Below, one piece after another: positions 34,466-43,088 of a stretch of DNA of 64,000 bases. A program made the position numbers and the translations under genes. The notes beneath the pieces were generated by a model. That model searched no databases. It was not told where the DNA came from and saw only the letters and a program-made list of their open reading frames with translations. Numbering within the stretch: the stretch's first letter is position 1; each line of letters starts with the position of its first letter. Source of the stretch: Comamonas testosteroni (lineage in GTDB: Bacteria > Pseudomonadota > Gammaproteobacteria > Burkholderiales > Burkholderiaceae_C); assembly GCF_000761245.1 (NCBI RefSeq), contig NZ_AWOR01000021.1, positions 1 to 64,000 of the forward strand, in the 5' to 3' direction.

Positions 34466-35629
34466 ATGCAAGACTTCATTGCCCAGATTTCGCAGCAATG
34501 GCTGCAGCTGCCCGATTGCCAGGCCGAACACAAGGACGCAGCCAGAACACGCATTACCAGCAGCGAGGCAGCCGGCTGCATGGATGTTGAATTCTTTGTG
34601 CACCACGGTGGCAACGGCGCTTTCTCGGCCACCAGGTATGAGGAGGCCATGCAGTTGGGTGCGGAGCATCGGCTTCATGCCTGGATCACGCTGCGCAATG
34701 CGGCCGGTGAAGTCATACACCATGAAGTCAGCTGCAACCCCGGGCGCTTTGCACAGCTGCTGCATGAATGGCGTACAGCGCCTGGTGCAGCACCGGAACA
34801 AGTCACCATCCAGGCCATGGCTTGCAGTCCATCTACCGATGAGACTGAAGCCTGCGTCCCTTCGATAGATCAGGACCTGAACCTCGGCCTGCTGGACAAG
34901 CTCGCGGATGCTCAGCAGGCGCTTGAACGGCTCAAGGCCGATGTGGCCGCTGTCGACCTCATGCGCCTGCTTCAATCCTGGCCACGCGATGATCGCGGAC
35001 GACCTGCAGCGCGCACCACCGCCATACTCGCGGCCTATGGCCCAGCCACACGCAAGCGCCAGCCCTGCCTGATGGTTCGATCGGTCATGCGGTCAAAGAT
35101 GCCGGGATGGCAATTGCTTGTGTCGTCCGAGTTTCTCTACAACTGTCGCCATCAATGGAGCGATGCCCGCTGGCTGTGGTCGCCAGCAGAGCCCCCCAAG
35201 GAATTGGCTCTGGAGCGCAAGGCACGCAATCTGATGGCACAAGGCAAGGTCAGCGAGGCCTGCGCACTGTATGGCATCGAGCTTCACGAACGCGTGCGAA
35301 GACTTGCCGCAGGTCAGTCATTCCAGCGCTTCTCGCCCGCGCCAGAGCCCTGGGTGCAAGAGCTGCGAGATGCTCTTCTGCAACTGGCTCCGTGGCGTCT
35401 CACAGCAGGCCTGCAACGCATACAGGAGCACCTGATTCAGGCCAACCGCAAGCCGCCCAAGCCCTGCAGCTGGGAGCGCAAGCTGTTCTGGTTCTCGGGC
35501 CAGCGCCAACAGGCGCGTTGGGGCCCCGGAGTGCGCTTCGGCGAGGATGGCAAACCGGTGCTGGACCTGATCGTCACCGCATCCAACGAGCATTTTCCCG
35601 AGCCTGACTGGAAGCAGCAGCCACGCTAA
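34466..35629 (+). CDS. Hypothetical protein
   Basis: A 387-residue soluble protein without a family I recognise. Its N-terminal ~110 residues (CMDVEFFVHHGGNGAFSATRYEEAM, HAWITLRNAAGEVIHHEVSC) look like a compact alpha/beta domain; a leucine-rich helical stretch (LLDKLADAQQALERLKAD) and a basic C-terminal region follow. It begins 29 bases after the Imm22-like gene, with only a weak ribosome site, and ends 18 bases before the convergent GGDEF-EAL gene. Codon use matches neighbours. Confidence 0.6.
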   Translation: MQDFIAQISQQWLQLPDCQAEHKDAARTRITSSEAAGCMDVEFFVHHGGNGAFSATRYEEAMQLGAEHRLHAWITLRNAAGEVIHHEVSCNPGRFAQLLHEWRTAPGAAPEQVTIQAMACSPSTDETEACVPSIDQDLNLGLLDKLADAQQALERLKADVAAVDLMRLLQSWPRDDRGRPAARTTAILAAYGPATRKRQPCLMVRSVMRSKMPGWQLLVSSEFLYNCRHQWSDARWLWSPAEPPKELALERKARNLMAQGKVSEACALYGIELHERVRRLAAGQSFQRFSPAPEPWVQELRDALLQLAPWRLTAGLQRIQEHLIQANRKPPKPCSWERKLFWFSGQRQQARWGPGVRFGEDGKPVLDLIVTASNEHFPEPDWKQQPR

Positions 35630-35647
35630 TCCCGTCAGTCAATATCA

Positions 35648-37423
35648 TCAAGCCACTGCCAGCCAGTCCCGTACCTGCTCGGCGGGCATGGCACGCGAAT
35701 GCAGCCAGCCCTGGAAAAACTCGCAGCCGATGTCGCGCAGAAGCTGCAGCTGATCGAGCTCTTCGACACCTTCGGCCACCACCTCCAGATCCAGCGCATG
35801 GGCCATATGCACAATGCCGCCCATCAGCCTGTCCCGACAAGGCGATGGAAACAGAAACTCCCGCCCCAGCTTGACGCGCTGCAGCGGCAGATATTGAAGA
35901 TAGGCTAATGACGAATGGCCGGTGCCGAAATCATCCAGCGCAATCGTCACTCCCAGCTGCGCCAGCCCCTGCAGCACTTCGCTGCCCTGAGCGGGATTGA
36001 TCATGGCCTGGGATTCGGTCACCTCCAGCTCCAGCCATTGCGGCGGTACCTGATAGCGCTGCAGACAGCTGCTGACTTGCTCGACCAGATTCACCTGCCG
36101 CAGTTGATAGGCAGAAAGATTGACCGCAACCCGCAGCGGCGTACCGGCCTTGAGCCACAAAGCGATCTGCTTGCAGGCTGCGTCGAGCACATAGTTGCCC
36201 AGAGCCACGATCTGGCCCGAGGCCTCGGCCACCGGAATAAAGCGCGCCGGACTGACATTGCCCAGCAAGGGATCATGCCAGCGCAGCAAGGCCTCCACAG
36301 CCACCACTGCGGCGCTCTCGACCTTGACCTGAGGCTGGTAGTGCAGTTGCAAGCCACCATAGCTGAGCGCCATGCGCAAGCGCTCGGCCAGTTGCACGCG
36401 TTCGGCCATTTCCTTGCCCATGGCGGGTTCGAAAAACACCGCATGGCCGCGCCCCTGGCCCTTGGCGCTGTACATGGCCATATCGGCGAAACGCATCAGG
36501 TCGTCACCCGTCTGCGCATCGTCGGGATAAAAGGCAATGCCCACGCTGGCACCAAAATCCAGCGCCAGCCCGTCATGCTTGAAGGGGATGGAGAGCGCAG
36601 CCAGTATCTGCTCGCTCCAGAAGCGGGCTCGGGCCGCATTCTCACCCACCAGCAGCACCATGAATTCGTCGCCACCCAGGCGTGCCAGCACGCCCTCGCT
36701 GCGCAGCTGGGACTTCAGCCGCCTGGCGACCTCCCGCAGCAGTTGATCGCCTGCCGCATGGCCGTAGCCGTCATTGATGGCCTTGAAGTTGTCCAGATCA
36801 AGTTGCAGCAGGGCCAGTGCTTCGCCGTCGGCCTGCGCCAGCTTGAGCTGCTCCTGCAACTCCTGGCCGAATTGCCAGCGATTATTGAGGCCGGTCAAGG
36901 TGTCCTTGGTGGCCTGGAACTTCAGGCGCTGCTGCATCTGATGCAGCTCCGTCACATCGCGCACAAAGGCTATGGCCAGACCTTTGTCGTCATCGCCAAA
37001 ATAGCCAAGAGCAATGTCCACCGGCACGGCATTGCCCTGCTTGCGCTGCAGCCACAGCACGCCGCCAAGCCCCATGGGCCGGCGCGATGGCTGGGCAAAG
37101 TAGCTGCGCAGGTAATGGCCATGCCCGGCCTGAAACTCGGGCGGCAGCAGCATGTCCAGCGCCTGCCCTTCGAGCTCGCTTCGCCCGTAGCCTGAAATGG
37201 CCTGCATGGCGGCATTGGCCGTCACGATGTTCCCGTTGCGGTCCACGAGCAAAATGCCGTCCGGAGCGGCATCCAGCGCCTGCTGCTCACGCCGGCTCAG
37301 CATGGCAGAAAGACTCACGCCCTCCTGCCAGGCCGACATGGCCAGTCGCAACCGACGCTGGCAGTCCGCCAGCGCTGATTCAGACACCGGTTTGAGCATT
37401 GAAGAAAAAGGGCACTCGGCCAT
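35648..37423 (-). CDS. PAS-GGDEF-EAL cyclic-di-GMP signalling protein
   Basis: A 591-residue cytoplasmic protein. The PAS domain covers about residues 45-165 (ALDAAPDGILLVDRNGNIVTANAA), then GGDEF (TKDTLTGLNNRWQF, LARLGGDEFMVLL) and EAL (VAVEALLRWHDPLLGNVSP, VNLSAYQLR, LDDFGTGHSSLAYL, EVVAEGVEELDQ, QGWLHSRAMP). The cyclase signature is intact, and EAL, NLS, DDFGTG and VAEGVE are kept, but the usual KID is KLG (VKLGREFLF). Phosphodiesterase activity is thus likely but may be reduced. GGAG before ATG 37423 decides the start. Confidence 0.9.
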   Translation of the reverse strand: MAECPFSSMLKPVSESALADCQRRLRLAMSAWQEGVSLSAMLSRREQQALDAAPDGILLVDRNGNIVTANAAMQAISGYGRSELEGQALDMLLPPEFQAGHGHYLRSYFAQPSRRPMGLGGVLWLQRKQGNAVPVDIALGYFGDDDKGLAIAFVRDVTELHQMQQRLKFQATKDTLTGLNNRWQFGQELQEQLKLAQADGEALALLQLDLDNFKAINDGYGHAAGDQLLREVARRLKSQLRSEGVLARLGGDEFMVLLVGENAARARFWSEQILAALSIPFKHDGLALDFGASVGIAFYPDDAQTGDDLMRFADMAMYSAKGQGRGHAVFFEPAMGKEMAERVQLAERLRMALSYGGLQLHYQPQVKVESAAVVAVEALLRWHDPLLGNVSPARFIPVAEASGQIVALGNYVLDAACKQIALWLKAGTPLRVAVNLSAYQLRQVNLVEQVSSCLQRYQVPPQWLELEVTESQAMINPAQGSEVLQGLAQLGVTIALDDFGTGHSSLAYLQYLPLQRVKLGREFLFPSPCRDRLMGGIVHMAHALDLEVVAEGVEELDQLQLLRDIGCEFFQGWLHSRAMPAEQVRDWLAVA

Positions 37424-37648
37424 ACACAGACTCCAGATATCCACTCTGGCGTCCCTGCGTGCAGCCACTCCCTATGCTGCATCAACGGCCTGCATGCCCA
37501 ACTCTAGGAAGCTGGATTGAGCCTTGCCAAGTGTTTGAAGTCGCTCACTATGCGCGCGACATTGCACGCTCTCATTGCGCTACATCAAACACCAACATGT
37601 AACCATAAATTTCAGAACCCGAGACCAATACTGCTGGTCGCAACCGCT

Positions 37649-38263
37649 TCAGCCCAGCAGTGCCTTCACGTCCTGAGTCAGCAACTGCGGCCCCGCGCCG
37701 TAGCGCTCGTACACGCGCAACCGGCCCTGGGGATCGAAAAGATAGGTACCGGCCGAATGATCGAGTGTGTAAGTTCCTTCGACCTTGCCTGGCACCTTCT
37801 TGAAGAAAATCTTGAAATCCTTGGCCAAGGCAGCAATCTCGTCGGCCGTACCGCTGAGCCCCACAAAGCTCTCGTCGAAGTTGGCCAGATAGGCCTTGAG
37901 TACCTCAGGCGTATCACGCTCGGGGTCCAGCGACACAAACACGGCCTGCAGCTTGTCGCCATCGGCTCCCAAGGCCTGCTTGACTTCAAGCAACTCCTGC
38001 AGCGTGGTGGGGCAGACATCGGGGCACTGGGTGTAGCCGAAGAACACGGCCACCACCTTGCCCGAGAAGTCCTTGAGACTGCGCTTTTTTCCGTGGACAT
38101 CGGTGAGCGGAATGTCCTTGGCGTAGTCTGCGCCCGTCACATCCACGCCCTGAAACTTGGGCTTGCTATCGTCCTTGCAGCCAGTCAATGTCAATGTGGC
38201 CGCACCGGCCAGTGTTGCAGCGCCTAAAGCGCCGAGTACGCGCAGCACAGCTCGTTTATCCAT
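37649..38263 (-). CDS. SCO1/SenC copper chaperone lipoprotein
   Basis: A 204-residue thioredoxin-fold protein that delivers copper to the CuA site of cytochrome c oxidase. The signal ends in a lipobox (LTLTGC, Cys29). The copper ligands are the CPDVC pair (C80, C84) and His169 in TYTLDHSAGTYLFD. It starts 6 bases after the ctaB stop and is the last gene of the minus-strand oxidase-assembly run. No terminator is obvious in the 225 bases beyond, up to the GGDEF-EAL gene start. Confidence 0.92.
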   Translation of the reverse strand: MDKRAVLRVLGALGAATLAGAATLTLTGCKDDSKPKFQGVDVTGADYAKDIPLTDVHGKKRSLKDFSGKVVAVFFGYTQCPDVCPTTLQELLEVKQALGADGDKLQAVFVSLDPERDTPEVLKAYLANFDESFVGLSGTADEIAALAKDFKIFFKKVPGKVEGTYTLDHSAGTYLFDPQGRLRVYERYGAGPQLLTQDVKALLG

Positions 38264-38269
38264 GATCGG

Positions 38270-39193
38270 TCAGGCTAGGTAATGATCCACCAGCAGCGCG
38301 GCAAACAGCAGGCTCAGATGGATCAGGGAAAAGCGGAAGGTCTTGCGTGCCAGCGCATCCGAGTAGTTGCGCAGCAGTGCCCAACCATAACCGCAAAAGC
38401 CCAACCCCAGAATCACTGCGGCAAAAAGGTAGACATAGCCGCTCATTCCCACCACAAAAGGCAGCAGACAGCCGGCAAACAGCACCAGGGTATAGAGAAA
38501 CACCTGCAGTCGCGTGAAGGCATTGCCATGCGTGACCGGCAGCATGGGCAGGCCGGCGCGGCGGTAGTCCTCGACACGGTACAGCGCCAGCGCCCAGAAA
38601 TGCGGTGGCGTCCAGAGAAAGATGATGAGAAAAAGCAGCAGGGCTTCATGCCCCACCTGTCCCGTCATCGCGGCCCAGCCCAGCACGGGCGGCATGGCAC
38701 CCGATGCCCCGCCGATGACGATGTTCTGCGGCGTCAATGGCTTGAGCACCAGGGTATAAATCACTGCGTAACCAATGAAGGTGGCCAGCGTCAGCCACAG
38801 CGTCAGAGCATTCACGGCCAGCAGCAAGATGGCGGCACCTGCTGCGCACAGCAAGGCCGAAAACAGCAAGGCCTGGGAATGCGAGAGCTCGCCGCGCGCC
38901 GTGGGCCGCCAGGCCGTGCGCTTCATGCGTGCATCGATGCTGCGCTCGACCAGGCAGTTGAACGCCGCTGCCGCTGCCGCAACCAGCCAGATGCCGGCAC
39001 AGGCCGCCAGCATGCGTCCCCAATCCTGCCAGCCGGGAACGCCCGGCACGGCCAGCACCATGCCGATGAAGGCGCAGAAGACGATGAGCTGCACCACCTT
39101 GGGCTTGGTCAGCGCGTGGTACTGTTCCCAGCGCGAAGCAGCCGCTCCTGCTGCCGAAACAGCGTCTTTCAAATCCGAGATATCTGCCTGCAT
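38270..39193 (-). CDS. ctaB: Heme O synthase (protoheme IX farnesyltransferase)
   Basis: A 307-residue UbiA-family membrane prenyltransferase that farnesylates heme b for the oxidase. It shows [18 protein letters not shown], the first Asp-rich motif region [15 protein letters not shown], the second [20 protein letters not shown], and about nine hydrophobic segments. The start at 39193 has AGGAGG; the longer frame is not needed. Only 74 bases separate it from the Sco-like gene, so the heme A synthase gene ctaA that often lies here is absent from this position. Confidence 0.93.
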   Translation of the reverse strand: MQADISDLKDAVSAAGAAASRWEQYHALTKPKVVQLIVFCAFIGMVLAVPGVPGWQDWGRMLAACAGIWLVAAAAAAFNCLVERSIDARMKRTAWRPTARGELSHSQALLFSALLCAAGAAILLLAVNALTLWLTLATFIGYAVIYTLVLKPLTPQNIVIGGASGAMPPVLGWAAMTGQVGHEALLLFLIIFLWTPPHFWALALYRVEDYRRAGLPMLPVTHGNAFTRLQVFLYTLVLFAGCLLPFVVGMSGYVYLFAAVILGLGFCGYGWALLRNYSDALARKTFRFSLIHLSLLFAALLVDHYLA

Positions 39194-39267
39194 GCGCCCT
39201 CCTGGCTGACGATGAATCAGATGGCTGGTAGTGCTTTGAGAAATCAGGCTAAAGCCGACTTCAACAC

Positions 39268-40017
39268 CTATTTCTTTGCTGCATCGGCCGTAGCTCGCCC
39301 GGCCTCGTCCCATGAGGCAGAGGCGCGCAGCAACCGCTCCAGATCGCGCTTGGCCTTGCCGGCCGTTGCTTTGTCCATGCTTGCAGGAAAGCGCATCATC
39401 CAGTGTCCCTGCGGATCGACCACATACAGATGCTCGTCCAGTGCATGCCCGACCTCGGGCTTGAGCCAGTTGCCGATGACTGCAGCGGGCACACGTACCG
39501 TTATGGCTTGCTCGGCAGCAGGCAGGATTTTTTCCGGCACGGGCTGCTGGTCGTTGATGAGCCAGACCCAGTCCAGCCGGTCCTTTTCACGGCCCAGGGT
39601 TTCACGCAGCTGGCGCTGCAGGTAGAGATGGTCCTGACAGCGCTGCCCGCAGTCCCCGGCACTGGTGCTCAGCAGCAGCCACTGGCCCTTGAGGCTTTTC
39701 AGATTCACGCTGCGCCCGTCCAGCGTCTGCGCCTGCACATCGGGCAGGCCGGGCTGCTCGGCAATCAGCTCGCCATAGCTGCGCTGCTGCGAGGGACGCA
39801 ACACGTAGTAGGTGAAGTAGGAGGCCAGCACCGGCGCCGCACAGACCAGCAGCACGGCCAGCATCTTCCAGCGACCGCTGTGCGCCAGCAGCGCCTGCTG
39901 TGTGCGGCTTTGTGCGGGATCGGGCAGGCTGTGGACCGCAAAGCTCAGCGGTTCATCACCGTGGCTGCGCGGCGCGGCGGCGGGGGTAAAAGCGTCGGAC
40001 GAGTTGAAACCAGACAT
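39268..40017 (-). CDS. Membrane-anchored Sco/thioredoxin-like oxidase assembly protein
   Basis: A 249-residue protein with one N-terminal transmembrane segment ([22 protein letters not shown], about residues 52-73, read in pieces) and a periplasmic thioredoxin-like domain. A CGQRC motif at C123-C127 recalls the CxxxC of Sco proteins, but the copper-binding His of Sco is not evident beyond [12 protein letters not shown]. Its start overlaps the 3' end of the SURF1 gene by 62 bases, an unusually long overlap that could mean a later true start. Role in oxidase assembly is inferred from neighbours. Confidence 0.75.
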   Translation of the reverse strand: MSGFNSSDAFTPAAAPRSHGDEPLSFAVHSLPDPAQSRTQQALLAHSGRWKMLAVLLVCAAPVLASYFTYYVLRPSQQRSYGELIAEQPGLPDVQAQTLDGRSVNLKSLKGQWLLLSTSAGDCGQRCQDHLYLQRQLRETLGREKDRLDWVWLINDQQPVPEKILPAAEQAITVRVPAAVIGNWLKPEVGHALDEHLYVVDPQGHWMMRFPASMDKATAGKAKRDLERLLRASASWDEAGRATADAAKK

Positions 40018-40765
40018 AGAGCAACACTACCAGGACACTGAGTCCGAACCACTGAAAAGCATAGCCGTAGTGCTTTTGCACCCCGGCATTGATCTGCGGC
40101 CAGTCGCGCAGCAGACCTTCGCTGGCGCCGCCGCCTTGCACCACGCTCAGGGCCAGCAGCGGCAAGCCGCTTTGCTGTGCCCACAATGCAATGTCTGCAT
40201 TCTGTCGGATGCGCGACTTTTGCTCATCAGGGTCTGCCCCGCCATGGGCGGCTTCCAGCTCCATCAGCCTGGAGGGCGGCGCTTCCAGTCGGCCCTCGAT
40301 GCCGACCAGGCCTGCAGGGGTCTGCACCTCGGGCAAAACCGTGCGGTCCATGAAGTTGCGCGGCGCCCAGCCACGCTGCACGATGACGACCGTTTGCTCG
40401 TAAGGAGCGCTCAGTCTGAAGGGTGTGAGTACATAGAAGCCGGCGCGGCCCTGCATCTGGCGGTTGTCCAGAAAGATGGTCTGCTCGGCCAGCCACTGGC
40501 CTTGCAGTTGCACGGGTCTATGCAACAGATGCGCCTTCCGCGCTTCGCCGGCCGAGTCTGCCGCCAGAGCCACTTCGGCGGCCAGCTGGGCGTTATGCCA
40601 GGGCTGCAGAGCCTGCTGGCGCGTGATGGCATCGAAAACAGCCTGCTTCTGCGCGGCCCGGCCCAGTTGCCAAAAGCCCAGCGATGCAGTGACGGCCACG
40701 CAGATCAAGGCCGCCGCAGAAATCAGTAGAAACCGCCAGAGGTCTGGAAATCGGGAAATGCGCAC
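39956..40765 (-). CDS. SURF1-family cytochrome oxidase assembly protein
   Basis: A 269-residue inner-membrane protein with a transmembrane helix at each end. The N-terminal one carries SLGFWQLGRAAQK and the C-terminal one follows [18 protein letters not shown], both diagnostic of SURF1/Shy1; the middle has FLDNRQMQGRAGFYVLTPF and VVIVQRGWAPRNF. It helps insert heme into subunit I. It is the first gene of the minus-strand assembly run and is divergent from the DUF2909 gene, only 14 bases away. Confidence 0.9.
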   Translation of the reverse strand: MRISRFPDLWRFLLISAAALICVAVTASLGFWQLGRAAQKQAVFDAITRQQALQPWHNAQLAAEVALAADSAGEARKAHLLHRPVQLQGQWLAEQTIFLDNRQMQGRAGFYVLTPFRLSAPYEQTVVIVQRGWAPRNFMDRTVLPEVQTPAGLVGIEGRLEAPPSRLMELEAAHGGADPDEQKSRIRQNADIALWAQQSGLPLLALSVVQGGGASEGLLRDWPQINAGVQKHYGYAFQWFGLSVLVVLLYVWFQLVRRFYPRRRAAQPR

Positions 40766-40779
40766 CAGATAATCCGTTC

Positions 40780-41022
40780 ATGAAATTCGTGATCATTCTC
40801 GCCTTTCTCGCCATTTTGGCGAGCCTTGGCAGTGCGCTGTTCTTCATGATGCGCAGGGGCGACGGCGGCGAAAGCTCGGAGGCCGACGATGCCGATCGCA
40901 GCCGCAAGATGTTTCGCGCCCTGGCCCTGCGCGTGGCTTTGTCGATTGCATTGTTTCTCTGCGTTCTGATGGCGGCCAAGCTGGGCTGGATACAGCCCAC
41001 GGGATGGCAGCCCGGGCAATAG
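40780..41022 (+). CDS. DUF2909-type twin transmembrane protein
   Basis: An 80-residue protein with two hydrophobic helices (VIILAFLAILASLGSALFFM and VALSIALFLCVLMAAKLGW) joined by a charged loop (RRGDGGESSEADDADRSR). This matches the small DUF2909 family found beside surf1 and coxC in beta-proteobacteria. It runs opposite to the surrounding oxidase genes, as is typical at this position. A role in oxidase assembly is likely but unproven. Confidence 0.8.
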   Translation: MKFVIILAFLAILASLGSALFFMMRRGDGGESSEADDADRSRKMFRALALRVALSIALFLCVLMAAKLGWIQPTGWQPGQ

Positions 41023-41053
41023 CCGGTTTGGTGCAGCGCTTTTCAGCGCTCCT

Positions 41054-41075
41054 AAAAAAAAAGCGCCTTGCGCTT
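41054..41075 (-). terminator. Rho-independent terminator of the coxB-coxC operon
   Basis: Read on the minus strand, AAGCGC-AAG-GCGCTT forms a 6-bp hairpin directly followed by a run of T (the A tract 41054-41062 on the plus strand). It lies about 80 bases downstream of the coxC stop. A second inverted repeat, TTCAGCAT/ATGCTGAA at 41089-41110, lies between. Together they separate the structural operon from the surf1 run. Confidence 0.75.
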
Positions 41076-41153
41076 GCCACTCATTGAATTCAGCATTATT
41101 TGATGCTGAAATCCATGCTGACCTTGCGTAAGACGCTTCTATTTTTGAGAGTC

Positions 41154-42035
41154 TTACATCCAGTACACGAGGATGTAGAGAAAGACCCAGACCACGTCCA
41201 CAAAGTGCCAGTACCAGGCCGCGCCTTCGAAGCCAAAGTGGTGCTTGTCGGTAAAGTCGCCCTTCATCAGGCGGATGGTGATGAAGAACAGCATCAGCAT
41301 GCCCACCAGCACGTGGAAGCCGTGAAAGCCCGTCAGCATGTAGAAGGTCGAGCCAAAAACGCCGGAGTTGAGCTTGAGGTTGTAGTCGTTGTAGAGATGG
41401 TGGTACTCGTAGCCCTGCACGCACAGGAAGACAAAGCCCAGAATCACCGTCATCCACATGAAGCTGATGCAGCGCGCGCGGTTGTTGACCTGCAGCGCAT
41501 GGTGGGCGATGGTCAGCGTCACGCCCGAAGTCAGCAGCAGCGCCGTGTTGATGGTAGGCAGCCAGAACGGGCCCACGGTCTTGAAGGGCTCGACGATATT
41601 CGCGGGCGACGCCGTTGCACCAGGGGCCACACTGGGCCACACGGCCTGGAAGTTGGGCCACAGCAGCTCGTTGGCCAGACTGCCCAGTGCCGGCACCGAG
41701 TGCGCGCGCGCCCACCACAGCGCGGTGAAGAAGGCGCCGAAAAACATCACCTCCGAGAAGATGAACCAGCTCATGCTCCAGCGGTAGGACAGGTCGATCT
41801 TGCGGCTGTTGAGCCCGGCTTCGCTTTCGCGCGCTGCATCGCGGAACCAGACGAACAGCACGGCCAGCCACCAGACCAGACCGATGAACAGGGAATACAT
41901 TCCCCATTCGTGACCATTGATCCAGGTGCCTGCGCCCAGAATCACAAAGAACAGACCGATGGCCGCCATCACGGGATGGCTGGATTCGGCTGGCACATAG
42001 TAGTAAGGGGTTGCGCCCTGCGGGGTTGCACTCAT
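41154..42035 (-). CDS. ctaE: Cytochrome c oxidase subunit III
   Basis: A 293-residue seven-helix subunit. It begins with PYYYVPAESSHPVMAAIGL and carries the conserved SWFIFSEVMFFGAFFTALWWAR, NTALLLTSGVTLTIAHHAL, CVQGYEYHHL, STFYMLTGFHGFHVLVG, and the terminal GAAWYWHFVDVVWVFLYILVYW. ATG 42035 is chosen, with GGAG upstream. Last structural gene of the operon before a terminator. Confidence 0.96.
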   Translation of the reverse strand: MSATPQGATPYYYVPAESSHPVMAAIGLFFVILGAGTWINGHEWGMYSLFIGLVWWLAVLFVWFRDAARESEAGLNSRKIDLSYRWSMSWFIFSEVMFFGAFFTALWWARAHSVPALGSLANELLWPNFQAVWPSVAPGATASPANIVEPFKTVGPFWLPTINTALLLTSGVTLTIAHHALQVNNRARCISFMWMTVILGFVFLCVQGYEYHHLYNDYNLKLNSGVFGSTFYMLTGFHGFHVLVGMLMLFFITIRLMKGDFTDKHHFGFEGAAWYWHFVDVVWVFLYILVYWM

Positions 42036-42123
42036 CACTCGGCTCCTGACTCTGTTGATCGTTGTTTTGACCGACGCTCCACTATCACTTGCACTGCATT
42101 CGCCACACCTGTTTCAGCCAAGG

Positions 42124-42321
42124 CTAAACGACCAGGTTAACGATCCATATCAACGCTAATACCAAGGCAAAAATCGCTACCAGCCCCACGGCAATCACAT
42201 GCAGCGGCGTGATGCTGGCGAAATCCTTTTCGTACTCCTTGCCCTTGCGCACGCCCAGCATGGCCCAGGCGACGGCCACAATGCTGCGCCAGAATCCGGT
42301 CTTCTTTGCGTCCTGCGTCAT
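42124..42321 (-). CDS. DUF2970 small membrane protein
   Basis: A 65-residue protein with GFWRSIVAVAWAMLGVRKGKEYEKDFA, then a single C-terminal transmembrane helix (VIAVGLVAIFALVLALIWIVNLV, in part), the pattern of DUF2970. Its ATG overlaps the ctaG stop (ATGA). It is regularly found between ctaG and coxC in Burkholderiales; function unknown, presumably oxidase assembly. Confidence 0.85.
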   Translation of the reverse strand: MTQDAKKTGFWRSIVAVAWAMLGVRKGKEYEKDFASITPLHVIAVGLVAIFALVLALIWIVNLVV

Positions 42322-42947
42322 GAGCTGCCTCCTGGAGTGACGACTGCAGCCGTGCTGCCTTCGGGCGCTGCGGGGGTCTTGCCTCCCACCTCGAAGAATG
42401 TGTAGGACAGCGTGATGGTCTTCACGTCCTTGGAGATGCGCGGATCGATGACAAAGGCCACCGGCCATTCACGCTTTTCACCAGGCTCCAACGTGTATTG
42501 CGAAAAGCAAAAGCACTCCATCTTGTTGAAGAAGGCCGTAGCCTGGCGCGGTGCGTAACTAGGGATCGCCTGAGCGGCCATGCGGCGGTTCTGCACGTTC
42601 TGAAACTCATACATCACCGTGGCGAGCTCGCCGGGGTGCACCTGCACCGAGCGCTTGGCCGGCTTGAAGTCCCAGGGCCCGCGTGCATTGGCATCGAACT
42701 CCACGGTGATGGTGCGGCTGGTGTCGATCTGGCTGTTGGGCGGAAGCTTCACGTCACGGCCCGCCACGCCCGCGCCGGGCACCTGTTTTTCGGACAGCGA
42801 CAGGATGTTGATGCCCGTCAGCTCGCAGATATGCTTGTAGATGGGGATGAGCACATAGCCGAACGCAAACATGCCCAGGGCAACGATCGCCAGCTTGCCC
42901 ACCATCTTCGCGTTTTCCTTGGCTATGCTCACCTCAAGCTCCTTCAC
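42318..42947 (-). CDS. ctaG: Cytochrome c oxidase assembly protein CtaG (Cox11)
   Basis: A 209-residue copper chaperone for the CuB site of subunit I. One N-terminal membrane anchor is followed by the periplasmic Cox11 domain with the copper-binding CFCF motif in FFNKMECFCFSQYTLEPGE, and VDPRI-type text (FVIDPRISKDVKTITLSYTFF). It is translationally coupled to DUF2970 downstream. Confidence 0.95.
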   Translation of the reverse strand: MKELEVSIAKENAKMVGKLAIVALGMFAFGYVLIPIYKHICELTGINILSLSEKQVPGAGVAGRDVKLPPNSQIDTSRTITVEFDANARGPWDFKPAKRSVQVHPGELATVMYEFQNVQNRRMAAQAIPSYAPRQATAFFNKMECFCFSQYTLEPGEKREWPVAFVIDPRISKDVKTITLSYTFFEVGGKTPAAPEGSTAAVVTPGGSS

Positions 42948-42967
42948 TCAGTTGCCATCGGGCTGCC

Positions 42968-43078
42968 TCAATGCAGCCAGGTCATCTTCACCACAAAGCC
43001 GATAAAGAACACGGCAGCCGTGGAGGCAAGGATCAGCCCCAGCCTCAGGTTCGCCTTGCGTTGCTCCTGTGTCGTCAT
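42968..43078 (-). CDS. Small cytochrome oxidase assembly peptide (36 aa)
   Basis: A 36-codon frame, MTTQEQRKANLRLGLILAST followed by AAVFFIGFVVKMTWLH and TGA, fills the gap between coxA and ctaG. A short basic N-terminus and one transmembrane helix are seen. Small proteins of this form occur at the same position in related oxidase operons. The ATG lies 10 bases after the coxA stop. Confidence 0.75.
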   Translation of the reverse strand: MTTQEQRKANLRLGLILASTAAVFFIGFVVKMTWLH

Positions 43079-43088
43079 GCGCGCCTCC

